Shown: positions 54,917 through 63,880 of the stretch, piece by piece | Position numbering within the stretch: the stretch's first letter is position 1 | How the letters are laid out: each line of letters opens with the position of its first letter | From: Tenacibaculum maritimum NCIMB 2154 | Lineage (GTDB): Bacteria; Bacteroidota; Bacteroidia; Flavobacteriales; Flavobacteriaceae | DNA length: 64,000 nucleotides | Assembly (NCBI RefSeq): GCF_900119795.1 | Contig: NZ_LT634361.1 | Location: 3,271,001 to 3,335,000, forward strand | Reading direction: 5' to 3' | Notes under the pieces: generated by a model | The model's input: only the letters and a program-made list of their open reading frames with translations | What the model was told of the DNA's origin: nothing | The model's database searches: none | Made by a program: the position numbers and the translations under genes

Positions 54917-56563
54917 GTGATGCAAAAAAATCTATTGATATTACTCATAACTATAACCACTATATTATCCGCTAATGCACAAACACATATTGCTACCGTA
55001 AATGGAGGAACTAGTAGAAACGACTTCCCTTTAAATTTATCTTGGAATTATAGTTATAGTCAGTTCATCTATTTAGGAACAGAAATAAACAAATCAGGAA
55101 ATATTAAAAGCTTAACCTTTAAACTAATAGGTACAGCTCCTGCTAATATTGATACTTGGAAAAACTGGAAAGTTAGTTTAAAAGAAATAAATAACAATGA
55201 ATTTCCGAATGCACAAACTAACCCTTGGTTAAGCCCTAAGTACTCTCCTTTTGGAAGTTTAACAGAAGTTTTTAATGGAGATATCATATACAGTCAAACA
55301 GCAAAAACAGCAAAGATCATTCTAACCACCCCTTTTAAATATGACCACTCTAAAAACTTACTAGTTGAAATTTACGATCAAACAGTTGGAACTGCGTATA
55401 ATGTATATTTTGATACCAAAAATAATCTTTCTGAAAAAAGAGGTATCAACGCATCTAGTACAACTTTTACTCACTATACTAGCAGCTCAAACATGTCTAG
55501 AAGTTTAACATCAATTCCTGCCATAGATATTGAAATTCAAGATATAGCTACCAGTCCTGCAACCTCCACCACTAACTTGAATTACTGTGAAGGAGATAAT
55601 TTAAAACTAACTGCTGAGGATGCAGGTATAGGCGCTACTTATTTATGGACAATACCAGACGGTACAACTGTAAACCAGAAAGACTTAACCATAAATAACG
55701 TTACCGCTTCTGAAACCGGAATATACTCTTTAACAGTTACTAAAAATGGGTGCCAAAATACAGCTAGTTCTAACATTAAAATTTTCCCTTCTCCTTTATT
55801 AACGGCTACTTCTTTTGAAGTATGCGTAGGTGAAAACTTACAATTAATAACAAATGGAAATCCGGATCCAGCCGCAACACTTCCTTTTACTTCTTCCGAT
55901 ACTTCAATAGCAACGGTAACTGACACAGGAATCCTTTCAGCTATAAAATCAGGAAAAGTCCACATTACCTATACAAATAACAATGGTTGCTCTATCACAA
56001 AAGAAATAACCATTCATTCTCAACCAATAGCTAACTTAGTGAATGATACTGCTTCTAATATAATTTGTACAGACATCTTGGTAACATTTACTGCTAATGG
56101 AGGTGACGAATATGAATTTTTTGTCAACGGATTAAGTGTACAAGGAAAATCTGCAAATCATATATATACTTCTTCTACATTAAATAACGGTGATCGAATA
56201 AAAGTTAAAGTATGGAATAGTAGGGGATGCAATCGGGAAAGTGCAGAAACAATAATAACAGTAAAACCAACTCCTATCATTACAAAACTTGAAGCCATAA
56301 ACACACCTTTATGTATGGGTGAAAATGCTCAATTTTTAATTGAAGGAACTCCTGGCGCTGTAATTAGCTATATAATAAATGCTGGCTCTATAAAAACTAC
56401 TACATTAACTGGAGGAACTAGCACCATCATACTTTCTTCCCTCACAGCAAACCAAACCATCACTCTAAATAAAATTTCTATAAATAATTGTGAAGCCATT
56501 ATCAATAATACATCCTCTATAATTGTAACTCCTAAACCTATTGCAATAATTAAACGCAAATAA
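54917..56563 (+). CDS. Secreted multi-Ig protein without sorting domain
   Basis: The product has 548 residues with a signal peptide (ends LSANAQ). About 20-210 is a beta domain of the same type as its neighbours (YLGTEINKSGNIKSLTFKL, KYDHSKNLLVEIYDQTVGT). Ig/PKD-like repeats follow from ~215 (NYCEGDNLKLTAEDAGIGAT; ITIHSQPIANLVN; ITVKPTPIITKLEA). It ends at a repeat boundary (VTPKPIAIIKRK) without a type A or B C-terminal domain. Such repeats are common in adhesive surface proteins. It lies between two related genes and is probably co-transcribed with them. Confidence 0.72.
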   Translation: MMQKNLLILLITITTILSANAQTHIATVNGGTSRNDFPLNLSWNYSYSQFIYLGTEINKSGNIKSLTFKLIGTAPANIDTWKNWKVSLKEINNNEFPNAQTNPWLSPKYSPFGSLTEVFNGDIIYSQTAKTAKIILTTPFKYDHSKNLLVEIYDQTVGTAYNVYFDTKNNLSEKRGINASSTTFTHYTSSSNMSRSLTSIPAIDIEIQDIATSPATSTTNLNYCEGDNLKLTAEDAGIGATYLWTIPDGTTVNQKDLTINNVTASETGIYSLTVTKNGCQNTASSNIKIFPSPLLTATSFEVCVGENLQLITNGNPDPAATLPFTSSDTSIATVTDTGILSAIKSGKVHITYTNNNGCSITKEITIHSQPIANLVNDTASNIICTDILVTFTANGGDEYEFFVNGLSVQGKSANHIYTSSTLNNGDRIKVKVWNSRGCNRESAETIITVKPTPIITKLEAINTPLCMGENAQFLIEGTPGAVISYIINAGSIKTTTLTGGTSTIILSSLTANQTITLNKISINNCEAIINNTSSIIVTPKPIAIIKRK

Positions 56564-56600
56564 AAATAGCCATAAATTTTTCTTATTTAAATCATATCTA

Positions 56601-57413
56601 ATGATAAAAAAGATAACATTATTAATTATCCTATGCTATATCAAAAGCGCATTTGGGCATCACCTATTATATAAAAACTCTTATGAAATATTTAATAATA
56701 GCCTATCCGAAATAACTATTTGTGAAGGAGAAACACTTGAATTAACAGCAGCACCTATACAAGGAGCTCAATATGAATGGAAAACTGTTAAAAATGAAAC
56801 AGTTATGGGAATAGACTTAATTCGCACCAATATTTCTATTGATATGGAGGGAGAGTATTCTTTAAAAGTAACCTTAAATGGTTGTACAAATATTGCTTTT
56901 ATTAATGTAATTGTATTACCCAAGCCTAATGCAGGAATCAATGGAACTTTACATCTTATTGAAGGAATAACTCCTACTACTGAAGAATTGTTCAGCGCTT
57001 TAGGCGGAAATCCCAGTACAAAAGGAACTTGGTCTTTTAAAAACAATATATATACCTATACTGTAACCGCTACAAACTCCTGTAAAAGCACAGCTACATC
57101 AACCGTTACTATAACTAATACAATATCAATTGTAAATGGTTTCTCTCCTAATGGAGATAACATAAATGATACTTGGCAAATTTTACCTGACTTATTAAAT
57201 AGGTATCCTAATAACATACTTACCGTTTTTAACAGATATGGTAATATTGTATATAAAGCAGCTCCTTATAAAAATGATTGGAATGCTGTTTCAAATGGAA
57301 AAGCAATTATTAACAACAGAAAAAAACTCCCTCCAGCATCATACTATTATGTTTTACAACTTAATAATCCTCATAAAACTATTTTTAAAGGCTGGGTGTA
57401 TATCAATTACTAA
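56601..57413 (+). CDS. Ig-like protein with gliding-motility-type (type B) T9SS domain
   Basis: The product has 270 residues with a signal peptide. About 35-170 holds Ig-like repeat material (EITICEGETLELTAAPIQG; VLPKPNAGINGTLHLIEG). The last ~95 residues are the CHU_C/gliding motility-associated C-terminal domain: NGFSPNGDNINDTWQI, then VFNRYGNIVYKAAPYKNDWN and a Tyr-rich end (FKGWVYINY). This type B domain directs export by T9SS and surface attachment, usually with a PorP/SprF partner encoded next to it. Here a PorP-like remnant follows. It lacks the N domain of its neighbours. Confidence 0.85.
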   Translation: MIKKITLLIILCYIKSAFGHHLLYKNSYEIFNNSLSEITICEGETLELTAAPIQGAQYEWKTVKNETVMGIDLIRTNISIDMEGEYSLKVTLNGCTNIAFINVIVLPKPNAGINGTLHLIEGITPTTEELFSALGGNPSTKGTWSFKNNIYTYTVTATNSCKSTATSTVTITNTISIVNGFSPNGDNINDTWQILPDLLNRYPNNILTVFNRYGNIVYKAAPYKNDWNAVSNGKAIINNRKKLPPASYYYVLQLNNPHKTIFKGWVYINY

Positions 57414-57444
57414 TCTGTGAGAAAATTACACTACGTTCTATTTT

Positions 57445-57669
57445 TTGAAAACTTGCATTCTTTTTTCTCAAAACACAACAGACTATACTCTATTTAATCA
57501 TAACCTAGGTATAACTCCCATTTTTACAGATCAAAACAACACCATACAACCAGCTACAAACTATAAAAGAATTCATGATTTTCTGACAGGATACATTTTT
57601 GAAAATGCACAAAGAATAACTTTAAATAAAAGCTCAACTACTTCCAATAAAACTAAATATACAACATAT
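57445..57669 (+). pseudogene. Remnant of a PorP/SprF-like gene
   Basis: The frame between two cargo genes reads QNTTDYTLFNHNLGITPIF just after a hydrophobic stub (LKTCILFSQ). This matches the mature start of the intact PorP/SprF protein downstream, QNNVDYSLYNYSLNLINPAF. The first base of the stub is TTG and no good start is present. After about 25 codons similarity fades, and the frame runs straight into the signal peptide of the next gene. It sits exactly where a PorP partner of the preceding type B cargo gene would be expected. Confidence 0.6.
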
Positions 57670-58977
57670 ATGAAAAAAATAAAACTACTTACTCTTTTAC
57701 TAATATCAGTAACCTTAAACACTTTTTCTCAAGGGCATGAAGTTACAGTAGGAAATCCAATATGTGGCACTTCCATAACTAAAAATGCACCCGCTAATTA
57801 TGATTATCTCTTAGATAAAAAAAATAGCTGGACTACCATGCTTTATACAGCTCCAAGAATCAATACTTCAGGAGCAATAAAAGGTATTGCATTTTTTACT
57901 GATTGTGTTGTGACTTCTAATTGTTCTTTTGACGAGGCTAAGCATCAGAAAATATATTTAAAAGAGATAGAGGAAACACAATTTAACGCTACTAATGAGC
58001 CTGATTTATCAACATACACATTGGTATATGACGGAAAAATCACTTGGAGAAGGGGGCAAGGAAATGTAGAAAATTCTAAAACACAAATAATTTTTCAAAA
58101 CTCATTTCAATACTCAGGAAATAAAAATTTAGCTATTTATTTTTTAAATGAAAATAATAACGCTTTAGGTGGCTTCTTAGGATGTGGAAGTTCTCCTCCT
58201 TTTCTATGGGATTATGCCGGAGAAAAAACAATCGTTCGCGAATTTTTTAAACAGGGTGAAAAAAGTGGAAGTGGAACTTTTGATACTACACTACCTATCA
58301 TCCGTTTTTATTTTGACGCGTTAAATACAGATGATTTTACTCCTTCTCCTCAAACTACGCAAATAACTGCAACCCCTACAGAGATTTTAGCAAACGGAGT
58401 TTCTTCAAGTAAAATAACCGTACAACTTTACAACGAAAAAGGAGGTACATTAAATCATTCTGGGCAACGTATAGAACTCAATACTACAGCGGGAAGTTTA
58501 GGTGCCGTTACAGATAATAATAATGGAACCTATACAGCTCTCTTAACGAGTGGCACTCTTATAGAAGTTGCTACAATTTCAGGGATTTTAAACGGCACTA
58601 ATATCAGCGACACAGCTGAGGTAAAATTCATTGATAAGAATACTCCTATTGACCCTATTGATCCTGTTGACCCTATAAATCCAGTGTTTAATTCAAACAT
58701 AGTTCAAGGTTTTTCTCCTAATGGAGATGGAAAAAATGATACTTGGAAAATTATGCCAAATGTATTTAATAACTACCCAAATAATTCTTTACAGGTTTTT
58801 AATAGACAAGGAAATTTAGTGTTTCAAGCAGCTCCTTATAAAAATAATTGGGATGGTATTTCTACCGGTAAAATAACCATTTCAAAAGAAACGAAACTTC
58901 CCATAGGTCCTTATTATTTTGTTTTTAATACAGGAACAAATAAGACTCATAAAGGTTGGGTATATATTAATTATTAA
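57670..58977 (+). CDS. Secreted cargo protein with Big-type domain and type B T9SS domain
   Basis: From ATG 57670 (MKKIKLLTLLLISVTLNTFS) the product has 435 residues; the frame extends upstream, but a signal peptide starts here. About 20-220 is the N domain shared with the gene at 53981 (GNPICGTSITKNAPANYDY, KIYLKEIEETQFNATNEPD). About 235-330 is a Big_1/invasin-like domain (ATPTEILANGVSSSKITVQL). A short Asp-Pro repeat linker (PIDPIDPVDPINPV) leads to the type B sorting domain (GFSPNGDGKNDTWKI to HKGWVYINY). It should be a T9SS surface adhesin. The PorP/SprF gene starts 10 bases on. Confidence 0.87.
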   Translation: MKKIKLLTLLLISVTLNTFSQGHEVTVGNPICGTSITKNAPANYDYLLDKKNSWTTMLYTAPRINTSGAIKGIAFFTDCVVTSNCSFDEAKHQKIYLKEIEETQFNATNEPDLSTYTLVYDGKITWRRGQGNVENSKTQIIFQNSFQYSGNKNLAIYFLNENNNALGGFLGCGSSPPFLWDYAGEKTIVREFFKQGEKSGSGTFDTTLPIIRFYFDALNTDDFTPSPQTTQITATPTEILANGVSSSKITVQLYNEKGGTLNHSGQRIELNTTAGSLGAVTDNNNGTYTALLTSGTLIEVATISGILNGTNISDTAEVKFIDKNTPIDPIDPVDPINPVFNSNIVQGFSPNGDGKNDTWKIMPNVFNNYPNNSLQVFNRQGNLVFQAAPYKNNWDGISTGKITISKETKLPIGPYYFVFNTGTNKTHKGWVYINY

Positions 58978-58987
58978 AAAATTACAA

Positions 58988-59872
58988 ATGTTTTTAAAAA
59001 GAATTACATTATTACTTCTGATAATAAACTATTACAAAGTTACAGCTCAAAACAATGTAGATTACTCATTATACAACTATAGTTTAAATCTTATAAATCC
59101 AGCTTTTGCTGGTCAAAAAAAACATAGTGAATTACTTATAAATTCAAAAATGCAATGGGTTGGTATAGAGAACGCCCCAAAAACTAGCACTTTCTCTTTA
59201 AACATCCCATTGAAAAATAACATAGGAGTTGGCGTGAATGTTATCAATGATAAAATTTTTATTTTCAATCAAACTAAAATAGCCTTAGATTTTTCTTATA
59301 AGTTAAAAATAACTAATGAACACGATTTACAGTTTGGACTAAAAGCTCTAGGAAATATTTATAGTGGCAACATCAATACCATAAAAACAGAGCAACAAAA
59401 TGATTTATTCTTTTCAGAATCCATTAATAAATTCAGCCCTAATTTTACAATTGGTGCAGCCATTACCCACGAAGATTATTATACGCACTTAGCCATTAAT
59501 AATCTTTTAATTGATAGTAGATACTCAAAACTGAGTAGTTCTAAAAATATTAGCAGACTAAATATTTCTTTAGGTGGCGGATATATATTTACATTAAACA
59601 ATACTCTAAAGCTCATTCCGTCAACTTTAATAAGAATTGAAGAAGGCGTTCCTTTATCATTTGATATAAATAGCACATTAAAAATTAATGAAAAGCACCG
59701 TATAGGTCTTTCTTATTTCTGGAACAATTCTGTATCAATTAATGGGCTACTAGCCATATCAAATACCATCCAACTAGGGTATGGATATCGACTAACTACC
59801 AATGATTTAAGCACTGAACAAAACGGAACTCATGAATTTATAATTCTTTTTAATATGGATAACCTACTTTAG
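58988..59872 (+). CDS. PorP/SprF-family T9SS partner protein
   Basis: From ATG 58988 (MFLKRITLLLLIINYYKVTA) the product has 294 residues with a signal peptide. The mature start NNVDYSLYNYSLNLINPAFA is the PorP/SprF hallmark, followed by barrel strands (FSLNIPLKNNIGVGVNVIND, IALDFSYKLKITNEHDLQFG) and the end FIILFNMDNLL. In Flavobacterium johnsoniae such proteins are required for surface display of type B cargo encoded beside them. It directly follows such a cargo gene, so it is likely its dedicated partner. Confidence 0.9.
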   Translation: MFLKRITLLLLIINYYKVTAQNNVDYSLYNYSLNLINPAFAGQKKHSELLINSKMQWVGIENAPKTSTFSLNIPLKNNIGVGVNVINDKIFIFNQTKIALDFSYKLKITNEHDLQFGLKALGNIYSGNINTIKTEQQNDLFFSESINKFSPNFTIGAAITHEDYYTHLAINNLLIDSRYSKLSSSKNISRLNISLGGGYIFTLNNTLKLIPSTLIRIEEGVPLSFDINSTLKINEKHRIGLSYFWNNSVSINGLLAISNTIQLGYGYRLTTNDLSTEQNGTHEFIILFNMDNLL

Positions 59873-59976
59873 TATATCTTTTTTATTTTTACCTAGCTAA
59901 TCATACTCTTTATAAATAATAAGGGCTTTCTTTTATAGTCATTTTAATTTATAAAGGGTCTTAAAAAGAACAGACA

Positions 59977-60387
59977 ATGTCGAACAAGAGTAAAATAGTT
60001 GAAGAGCATTTAAAAAACGGAATTAATAAAACAAAAGAAACAGTAAATAATATTAGTAGAGAAACCAAAGATACCTTTGAGGATGTCAAAGAAAAGGCTA
60101 GTGAATTAGCTAGTAAAGCAGGGGAGCATTTAGCCGATTTTTCAGAAGATACCAAAGATGCTTTTGAAGATGTTAAAGAAAAAGTAACTAAAGTACTATC
60201 TGATGAAAACATCAAAAGTTTAAGAGAAAAAACCAGTGAGTTTGCAGAAGAAATTTCTGGAAAAACCGCTGAAATAGTAGGTGAAGCCAGCGAGCAATTA
60301 GCAGATTTTGCAGAAGATGCTAAAGAAGAATTGAAAGAATCTGCTCAAAAAACAAAAAAAATTCTACAAGATTTATTAAAAAAGTAG
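59977..60387 (+). CDS. Amphipathic helical repeat protein (LEA/YtxH-like)
   Basis: The product has 136 residues without signal peptide or membrane helix. It is almost all Lys/Glu/Ala/Thr amphipathic helix with imperfect 11-residue and larger repeats: TKDTFEDVKEKASELASKAG is echoed by TKDAFEDVKEKVTKVL, and GEHLADFSEDTK by SEQLADFAEDAK. This composition is like LEA or apolipoprotein-type stress proteins and YtxH-family proteins. It may protect membranes or proteins in stress. The stop codon lies within the terminator stem that follows. Confidence 0.75.
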   Translation: MSNKSKIVEEHLKNGINKTKETVNNISRETKDTFEDVKEKASELASKAGEHLADFSEDTKDAFEDVKEKVTKVLSDENIKSLREKTSEFAEEISGKTAEIVGEASEQLADFAEDAKEELKESAQKTKKILQDLLKK

Positions 60388-60412
60388 AGGGAAATTTTTC
60401 CTCTACTTTTTT
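60378..60412 (+). terminator. Terminator overlapping the stop codon of the helical protein
   Basis: A 13-bp perfect stem (arms 60378-60390 and 60400-60412) with a 9-base loop and following T-rich DNA includes the last codons and stop of the upstream gene. It can also end the converging aldo/keto reductase transcript. Confidence 0.85.
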
Positions 60413-60425
60413 ATTTTAAAAGTAA

Positions 60426-61472
60426 CTATGGTGCTGGGTTAGGTATCAATGCATGAATTGCCTCTATTTCGTTCAAAATTTCTGAAGATAACTCAATATG
60501 AATACTATTGATATTTTCTTTTAGTTGGCTCATTTTTGTAGCTCCAATAATATTACTAGTTACAAACGGTAATTGATTGATATACGCTAATGCTAACTCT
60601 GATAATGTTAAACCATTTTTCACAGCGATTCGCTGATATTCCCTTACAGCTTTCTGAGAGCCTTCAGAAGTATAACGTGCAATAAACCTAGGAAATAATG
60701 TTCCTCTAGCTCCTTCTGGAGTCTTTCCATCTAAATATTTACCTGATAAAACTCCTTGTGCCAATGGAGAATAAGCAAGTAACCCTATATTTTCTCGCAA
60801 AGAAACTTCAGACATTCCATATTCATAAGCTCTATGAATTAATGAATAAGAATTTTGAATAGTTACAGGCTTCAATAAATTATGCTGCTTTGCTGTTTGC
60901 AAATACTTCATTGTTCCCCAAGGAGTTTCGTTTGACAAACCTATCTGTCGAATTTTTCCTTGTTTTACAAAAGAATTTAAGGTTTCTAAGATTTCCAGAT
61001 GATTTTCCGCTTCTTTAGCCGTTGTCTTATAAGGATAATCCCTTACTCCAAAACAATTTACTCCTCTTTCTGGCCAATGAAGTTGATACAGATCAATATA
61101 ATCTGTTTGCAAACGTTGAAGACTATTTTCGATAGCTTCTGCAATAGCTCTTTTGCTAAATCCATCTTTTCTAATATGCGCTGTATAATCTCCTCCTCCA
61201 GCAATTTTAGACGCCAATATTACCTTGTCTCTATTTCCTGTTTTTTTGAACCAAGACCCAATGATTTTCTCCGTAGCTCCATAAGTTTCAGGTGTAGCAG
61301 GTACTGAATACAGCTCTGCTGTATCAAAAAAATTTACTCCTTGTTCTAAAGCATAATCCATTTGTTCATGACCTTCAGCTTCTGTATTCTGTTTTCCCCA
61401 AGTCATCGTTCCTAGGCAAATCTTGCTAACTTTTATGGTTGTATTTGGTAATGTTGTGTATTTCATTTTCAA
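60426..61472 (-). CDS. Aldo/keto reductase, Tas-like
   Basis: The product has 348 residues, an NADP(H)-dependent oxidoreductase with a TIM barrel. The catalytic tetrad is visible: Asp and Tyr in NFFDTAELYSVP near 48-59, Lys in ILASKIAGGGD, and His in DLYQLHWPERGVNC. The NADP-binding end is FVTSNIIGATKMSQLKEN. The insert after the Tyr (ATPETYGATEKIIGSW) is like E. coli Tas. It reduces small aldehydes or ketones in the cytoplasm; the substrate is unknown. It is monocistronic. Confidence 0.9.
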   Translation of the reverse strand: MKMKYTTLPNTTIKVSKICLGTMTWGKQNTEAEGHEQMDYALEQGVNFFDTAELYSVPATPETYGATEKIIGSWFKKTGNRDKVILASKIAGGGDYTAHIRKDGFSKRAIAEAIENSLQRLQTDYIDLYQLHWPERGVNCFGVRDYPYKTTAKEAENHLEILETLNSFVKQGKIRQIGLSNETPWGTMKYLQTAKQHNLLKPVTIQNSYSLIHRAYEYGMSEVSLRENIGLLAYSPLAQGVLSGKYLDGKTPEGARGTLFPRFIARYTSEGSQKAVREYQRIAVKNGLTLSELALAYINQLPFVTSNIIGATKMSQLKENINSIHIELSSEILNEIEAIHALIPNPAP

Positions 61473-61591
61473 AATATTTGATCTTTTAGTGACTCCGTAA
61501 AACGGGTATTTTTAACTAGTCGTTTTACTTCTTTTTTCTTTTCATTTTTTATTATTTAATGAAAAATAATTTTCTTGCCTTTGTAAAAAAC

Positions 61592-61620
61592 AATTCCCAC
61601 AATAATTTATTGCAGGAATT
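61592..61620 (-). terminator. Terminator of pgk
   Basis: An almost uninterrupted stem (AATTCCTGCAATAA pairing with TTATTGTGGGAATT, two G.U pairs, read on the minus strand) is followed by a T-run, 24 bases past the pgk stop. Confidence 0.8.
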
Positions 61621-61643
61621 AGTTCATAAAACACTTAAGGTGT

Positions 61644-62831
61644 TTATTTCAGTATTGCTTCTATTCCTGGTAAGGTCTTTCCTTCCAACATTTCTAACAT
61701 AGCCCCTCCTCCTGTAGATACATAGCTTACTTTATTACCAAAACCAAATTGCTTTACAGCAGCTACAGAATCACCTCCTCCTACAAGAGAAAATGCGCCT
61801 TTTTCTGTGGCTTTAGCAATTGCATCTCCTAAGCTAATCGTTCCTTTTGCAAAGTTTTCCATTTCAAACACTCCTAAAGGTCCATTCCATAAAATAGTTT
61901 TAGATTGCTCAATAATCTCTGCAAAATTAACAGAAGTTTGCGCTCCACAATCCAATCCCATCCATCCATCTGGAATAGTATTCGTATCTACTTCTTTTGT
62001 GCTTGCCTCATTACTAAACGCATCTGCTATAACAGCATCAACAGGCAAATGAATTTGTGTATTTTTTTCTTTAGCCAATTCTAATATTTCAAGGGCCAAT
62101 GCTAGCTTATCATCTTCTACCAAAGAACTTCCAATTTTTCCTCCTAATGCCTTGATAAATGTAAAAGTCATTCCTCCTCCTACAATAATATGATCTACCT
62201 TATCCAAAATATTTTCAATGACTCCTATTTTTGAAGAAACCTTTGCCCCTCCTAAAATTGCGGTTACTGGTTTTTCTGAATTATTCAGTACTTTATCAAT
62301 ACTCTCTATTTCTTTAGCCAATAAATTACCAAAACATTTTTTTTCTGGGAAAAACTGTGCAATAACTGCCGTTGATGCATGAGCTCTGTGAGCTGTACCA
62401 AAAGCGTCATTAATATATACATCTCCCCATTTAGATAATTGCTCTGCAAAAGCAATATCCCCTGACTTTTCCTCTGCGTAAAAGCGTAAGTTTTCTAATA
62501 ATAAAATTTCCCCATTTTTTAAATTGTCAACTGCTGCTGCTACCTTATCTCCAATACAGTCTTCAACAAACTTTACATTGCACCCTATCACATTTACAAC
62601 TTCGCTTACAATATGCTTTAATGAATACTTTTCTTCTATCCCTTTAGGCCTTCCTAAATGAGACATTAACACACAACTCCCTCCATCTTCTAAAACCTTA
62701 ATAATTGTAGATTTTGCAGCTTGAATTCTAGTGGAATCTGTTACTTGAAATTCGTCATTTAAAGGCACATTAAAATCTACTCGAATTAATGCTTTTTTAT
62801 TTTCAAAGTTAAAATCGTTGAGTGTTTTCAT
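61644..62831 (-). CDS. pgk: Phosphoglycerate kinase
   Basis: The product has 395 residues. It transfers phosphate between 1,3-bisphosphoglycerate and ADP in glycolysis. Motifs are KKALIRVDFNVPLNDEF at the N terminus, SHLGRPKG near 59-66, LLENLRFYAEEKSGD, TAILGGAKVSSKIGVIE, and the C-terminal SLVGGGDSVAAVKQFG. Length is normal for bacteria. It is a single gene divergent from moaE, with a TATTTTTG box 17 bases upstream and a hairpin downstream. Confidence 0.97.
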   Translation of the reverse strand: MKTLNDFNFENKKALIRVDFNVPLNDEFQVTDSTRIQAAKSTIIKVLEDGGSCVLMSHLGRPKGIEEKYSLKHIVSEVVNVIGCNVKFVEDCIGDKVAAAVDNLKNGEILLLENLRFYAEEKSGDIAFAEQLSKWGDVYINDAFGTAHRAHASTAVIAQFFPEKKCFGNLLAKEIESIDKVLNNSEKPVTAILGGAKVSSKIGVIENILDKVDHIIVGGGMTFTFIKALGGKIGSSLVEDDKLALALEILELAKEKNTQIHLPVDAVIADAFSNEASTKEVDTNTIPDGWMGLDCGAQTSVNFAEIIEQSKTILWNGPLGVFEMENFAKGTISLGDAIAKATEKGAFSLVGGGDSVAAVKQFGFGNKVSYVSTGGGAMLEMLEGKTLPGIEAILK

Positions 62832-62848
62832 TTATCAGTTATTTTGAA

Positions 62849-62856
62849 CAAAAATA
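62849..62856 (-). promoter_or_regulatory. TAnnTTTG -7 box for pgk
   Basis: Minus-strand TATTTTTG is a perfect -7 match, 17 bases before the pgk start. No -33 TTG is visible. Confidence 0.42.
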
Positions 62857-62894
62857 AGTATTTATCAGTAAATTCCTATTATATAGAATTCTAT

Positions 62895-62902
62895 TATATT
62901 TG
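62895..62902 (+). promoter_or_regulatory. TAnnTTTG -7 box for moaE
   Basis: TATATTTG is a perfect -7 match, nine bases before the moaE ATG, implying a very short leader. Confidence 0.42.
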
Positions 62903-62911
62903 TTGTAATTT

Positions 62912-63334
62912 ATGAATACAACCTCAATTAAAATAACTTCTAAAAAACTAAGCATTCATGAAGGGTACGAATTCGTTAGAGATGATTCTTGCGGCGGTAT
63001 CGCTACGTTTATAGGTACTGTTAGAAATGCTACACAAAATAAAGAAGTAACGCAATTAGATTTTTCTACATATAAGCCAATGGCTATTAAAGAAATGCAA
63101 AAAATAGCTGATACTGCACTAGAAAAGTTTAAGATAAAAAAAATAGCGATTCACCACTCAGAAGGACTTTTAGAAATTGGAGACATCCCTGTTATTATTG
63201 CTGTCTCTGCTCCTCATAGAAAAGCTGCTTTTCAAGCGTGCGAATACGCTATAGACACCTTAAAAGAAACAGTTCCTATTTGGAAAAAAGAGTTTTTTAC
63301 CGACGGAGAAGTTTGGGTAAATGCTCATCCTTAA
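62912..63334 (+). CDS. moaE: Molybdopterin synthase large subunit
   Basis: The product has 140 residues. With MoaD it puts two sulfurs into precursor Z to make molybdopterin. Conserved segments are CGGIATFIGTVRNATQNKEV near 28-47, IHHSEGLLEIGDIPVIIAVS and the catalytic region HRKAAFQACEYAIDTLKETV with VPIWKKEFFTDGEVWV, which carries the active-site Lys residues. No moaD, moaA or moaC is beside it, so the rest of the pathway is elsewhere. A GNAT gene follows by 12 bases. Confidence 0.94.
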   Translation: MNTTSIKITSKKLSIHEGYEFVRDDSCGGIATFIGTVRNATQNKEVTQLDFSTYKPMAIKEMQKIADTALEKFKIKKIAIHHSEGLLEIGDIPVIIAVSAPHRKAAFQACEYAIDTLKETVPIWKKEFFTDGEVWVNAHP

Positions 63335-63346
63335 ATTATATATATC

Positions 63347-63880
63347 ATGGTTCAGTTTAATGTATCATCTTCTATTGAAGAATTAGAAGAAATTTTAACC
63401 TTACAAAAAGAAAACCTTCCTTTTAATTTGTCTGAAGTAGAACGACAAGAACAAGGATTCGTAACAGTAGAGCATAATTTAGCTATTTTAAAAGAAATGC
63501 ATTTAATTCACCCGCATATCATCGCTAAAGATAAAGGAAAAGTTATTGGATATGCCCTTTCTATGTCTTCTAAGTTCAAAGATGATATTGCTATTTTAAA
63601 GCCAATGTTTACAGAAATCAACAACTCTTCCAAAGCCAATGAACGTTTTATTGTTATGGGACAAATTTGTATTCATAAAGAATATCGTGGAAAAGGAGTT
63701 TTTAAAGGTCTATATACTAAGATGAAAAAAGAATTTTGCAATGATTACACTGCTATAATCACTGAAATAGACCTCTTAAACACAAGATCCATCAATGCAC
63801 ATAAGGCCATTGGTTTTAAAAACTTATCAACTTATACCGCTAACAATCAAAATTGGCAAGTTGTTTTTATGGAACTCTAA
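63347..63880 (+). CDS. GNAT-family N-acetyltransferase
   Basis: The product has 177 residues. The acetyl-CoA-binding motif A is visible as VMGQICIHKEYRGKGVFKGL near 104-123 (RGKG loop), followed by helix and ITEIDLLNTRSINAHKAIGF, the usual C-terminal GNAT segment. It acetylates an amine on an unknown substrate. It lies 12 bases after moaE and may share its transcript. Its stop codon overlaps the stop of the converging partial gene by two bases. Confidence 0.87.
   Translation: MVQFNVSSSIEELEEILTLQKENLPFNLSEVERQEQGFVTVEHNLAILKEMHLIHPHIIAKDKGKVIGYALSMSSKFKDDIAILKPMFTEINNSSKANERFIVMGQICIHKEYRGKGVFKGLYTKMKKEFCNDYTAIITEIDLLNTRSINAHKAIGFKNLSTYTANNQNWQVVFMEL

Noticed and set aside
57445..57669. Reading this part as the N terminus of the cargo protein at 57670
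   Set aside because: It would need a TTG start and would place a full signal peptide 75 residues inside the protein; the PorP-like match explains it better.
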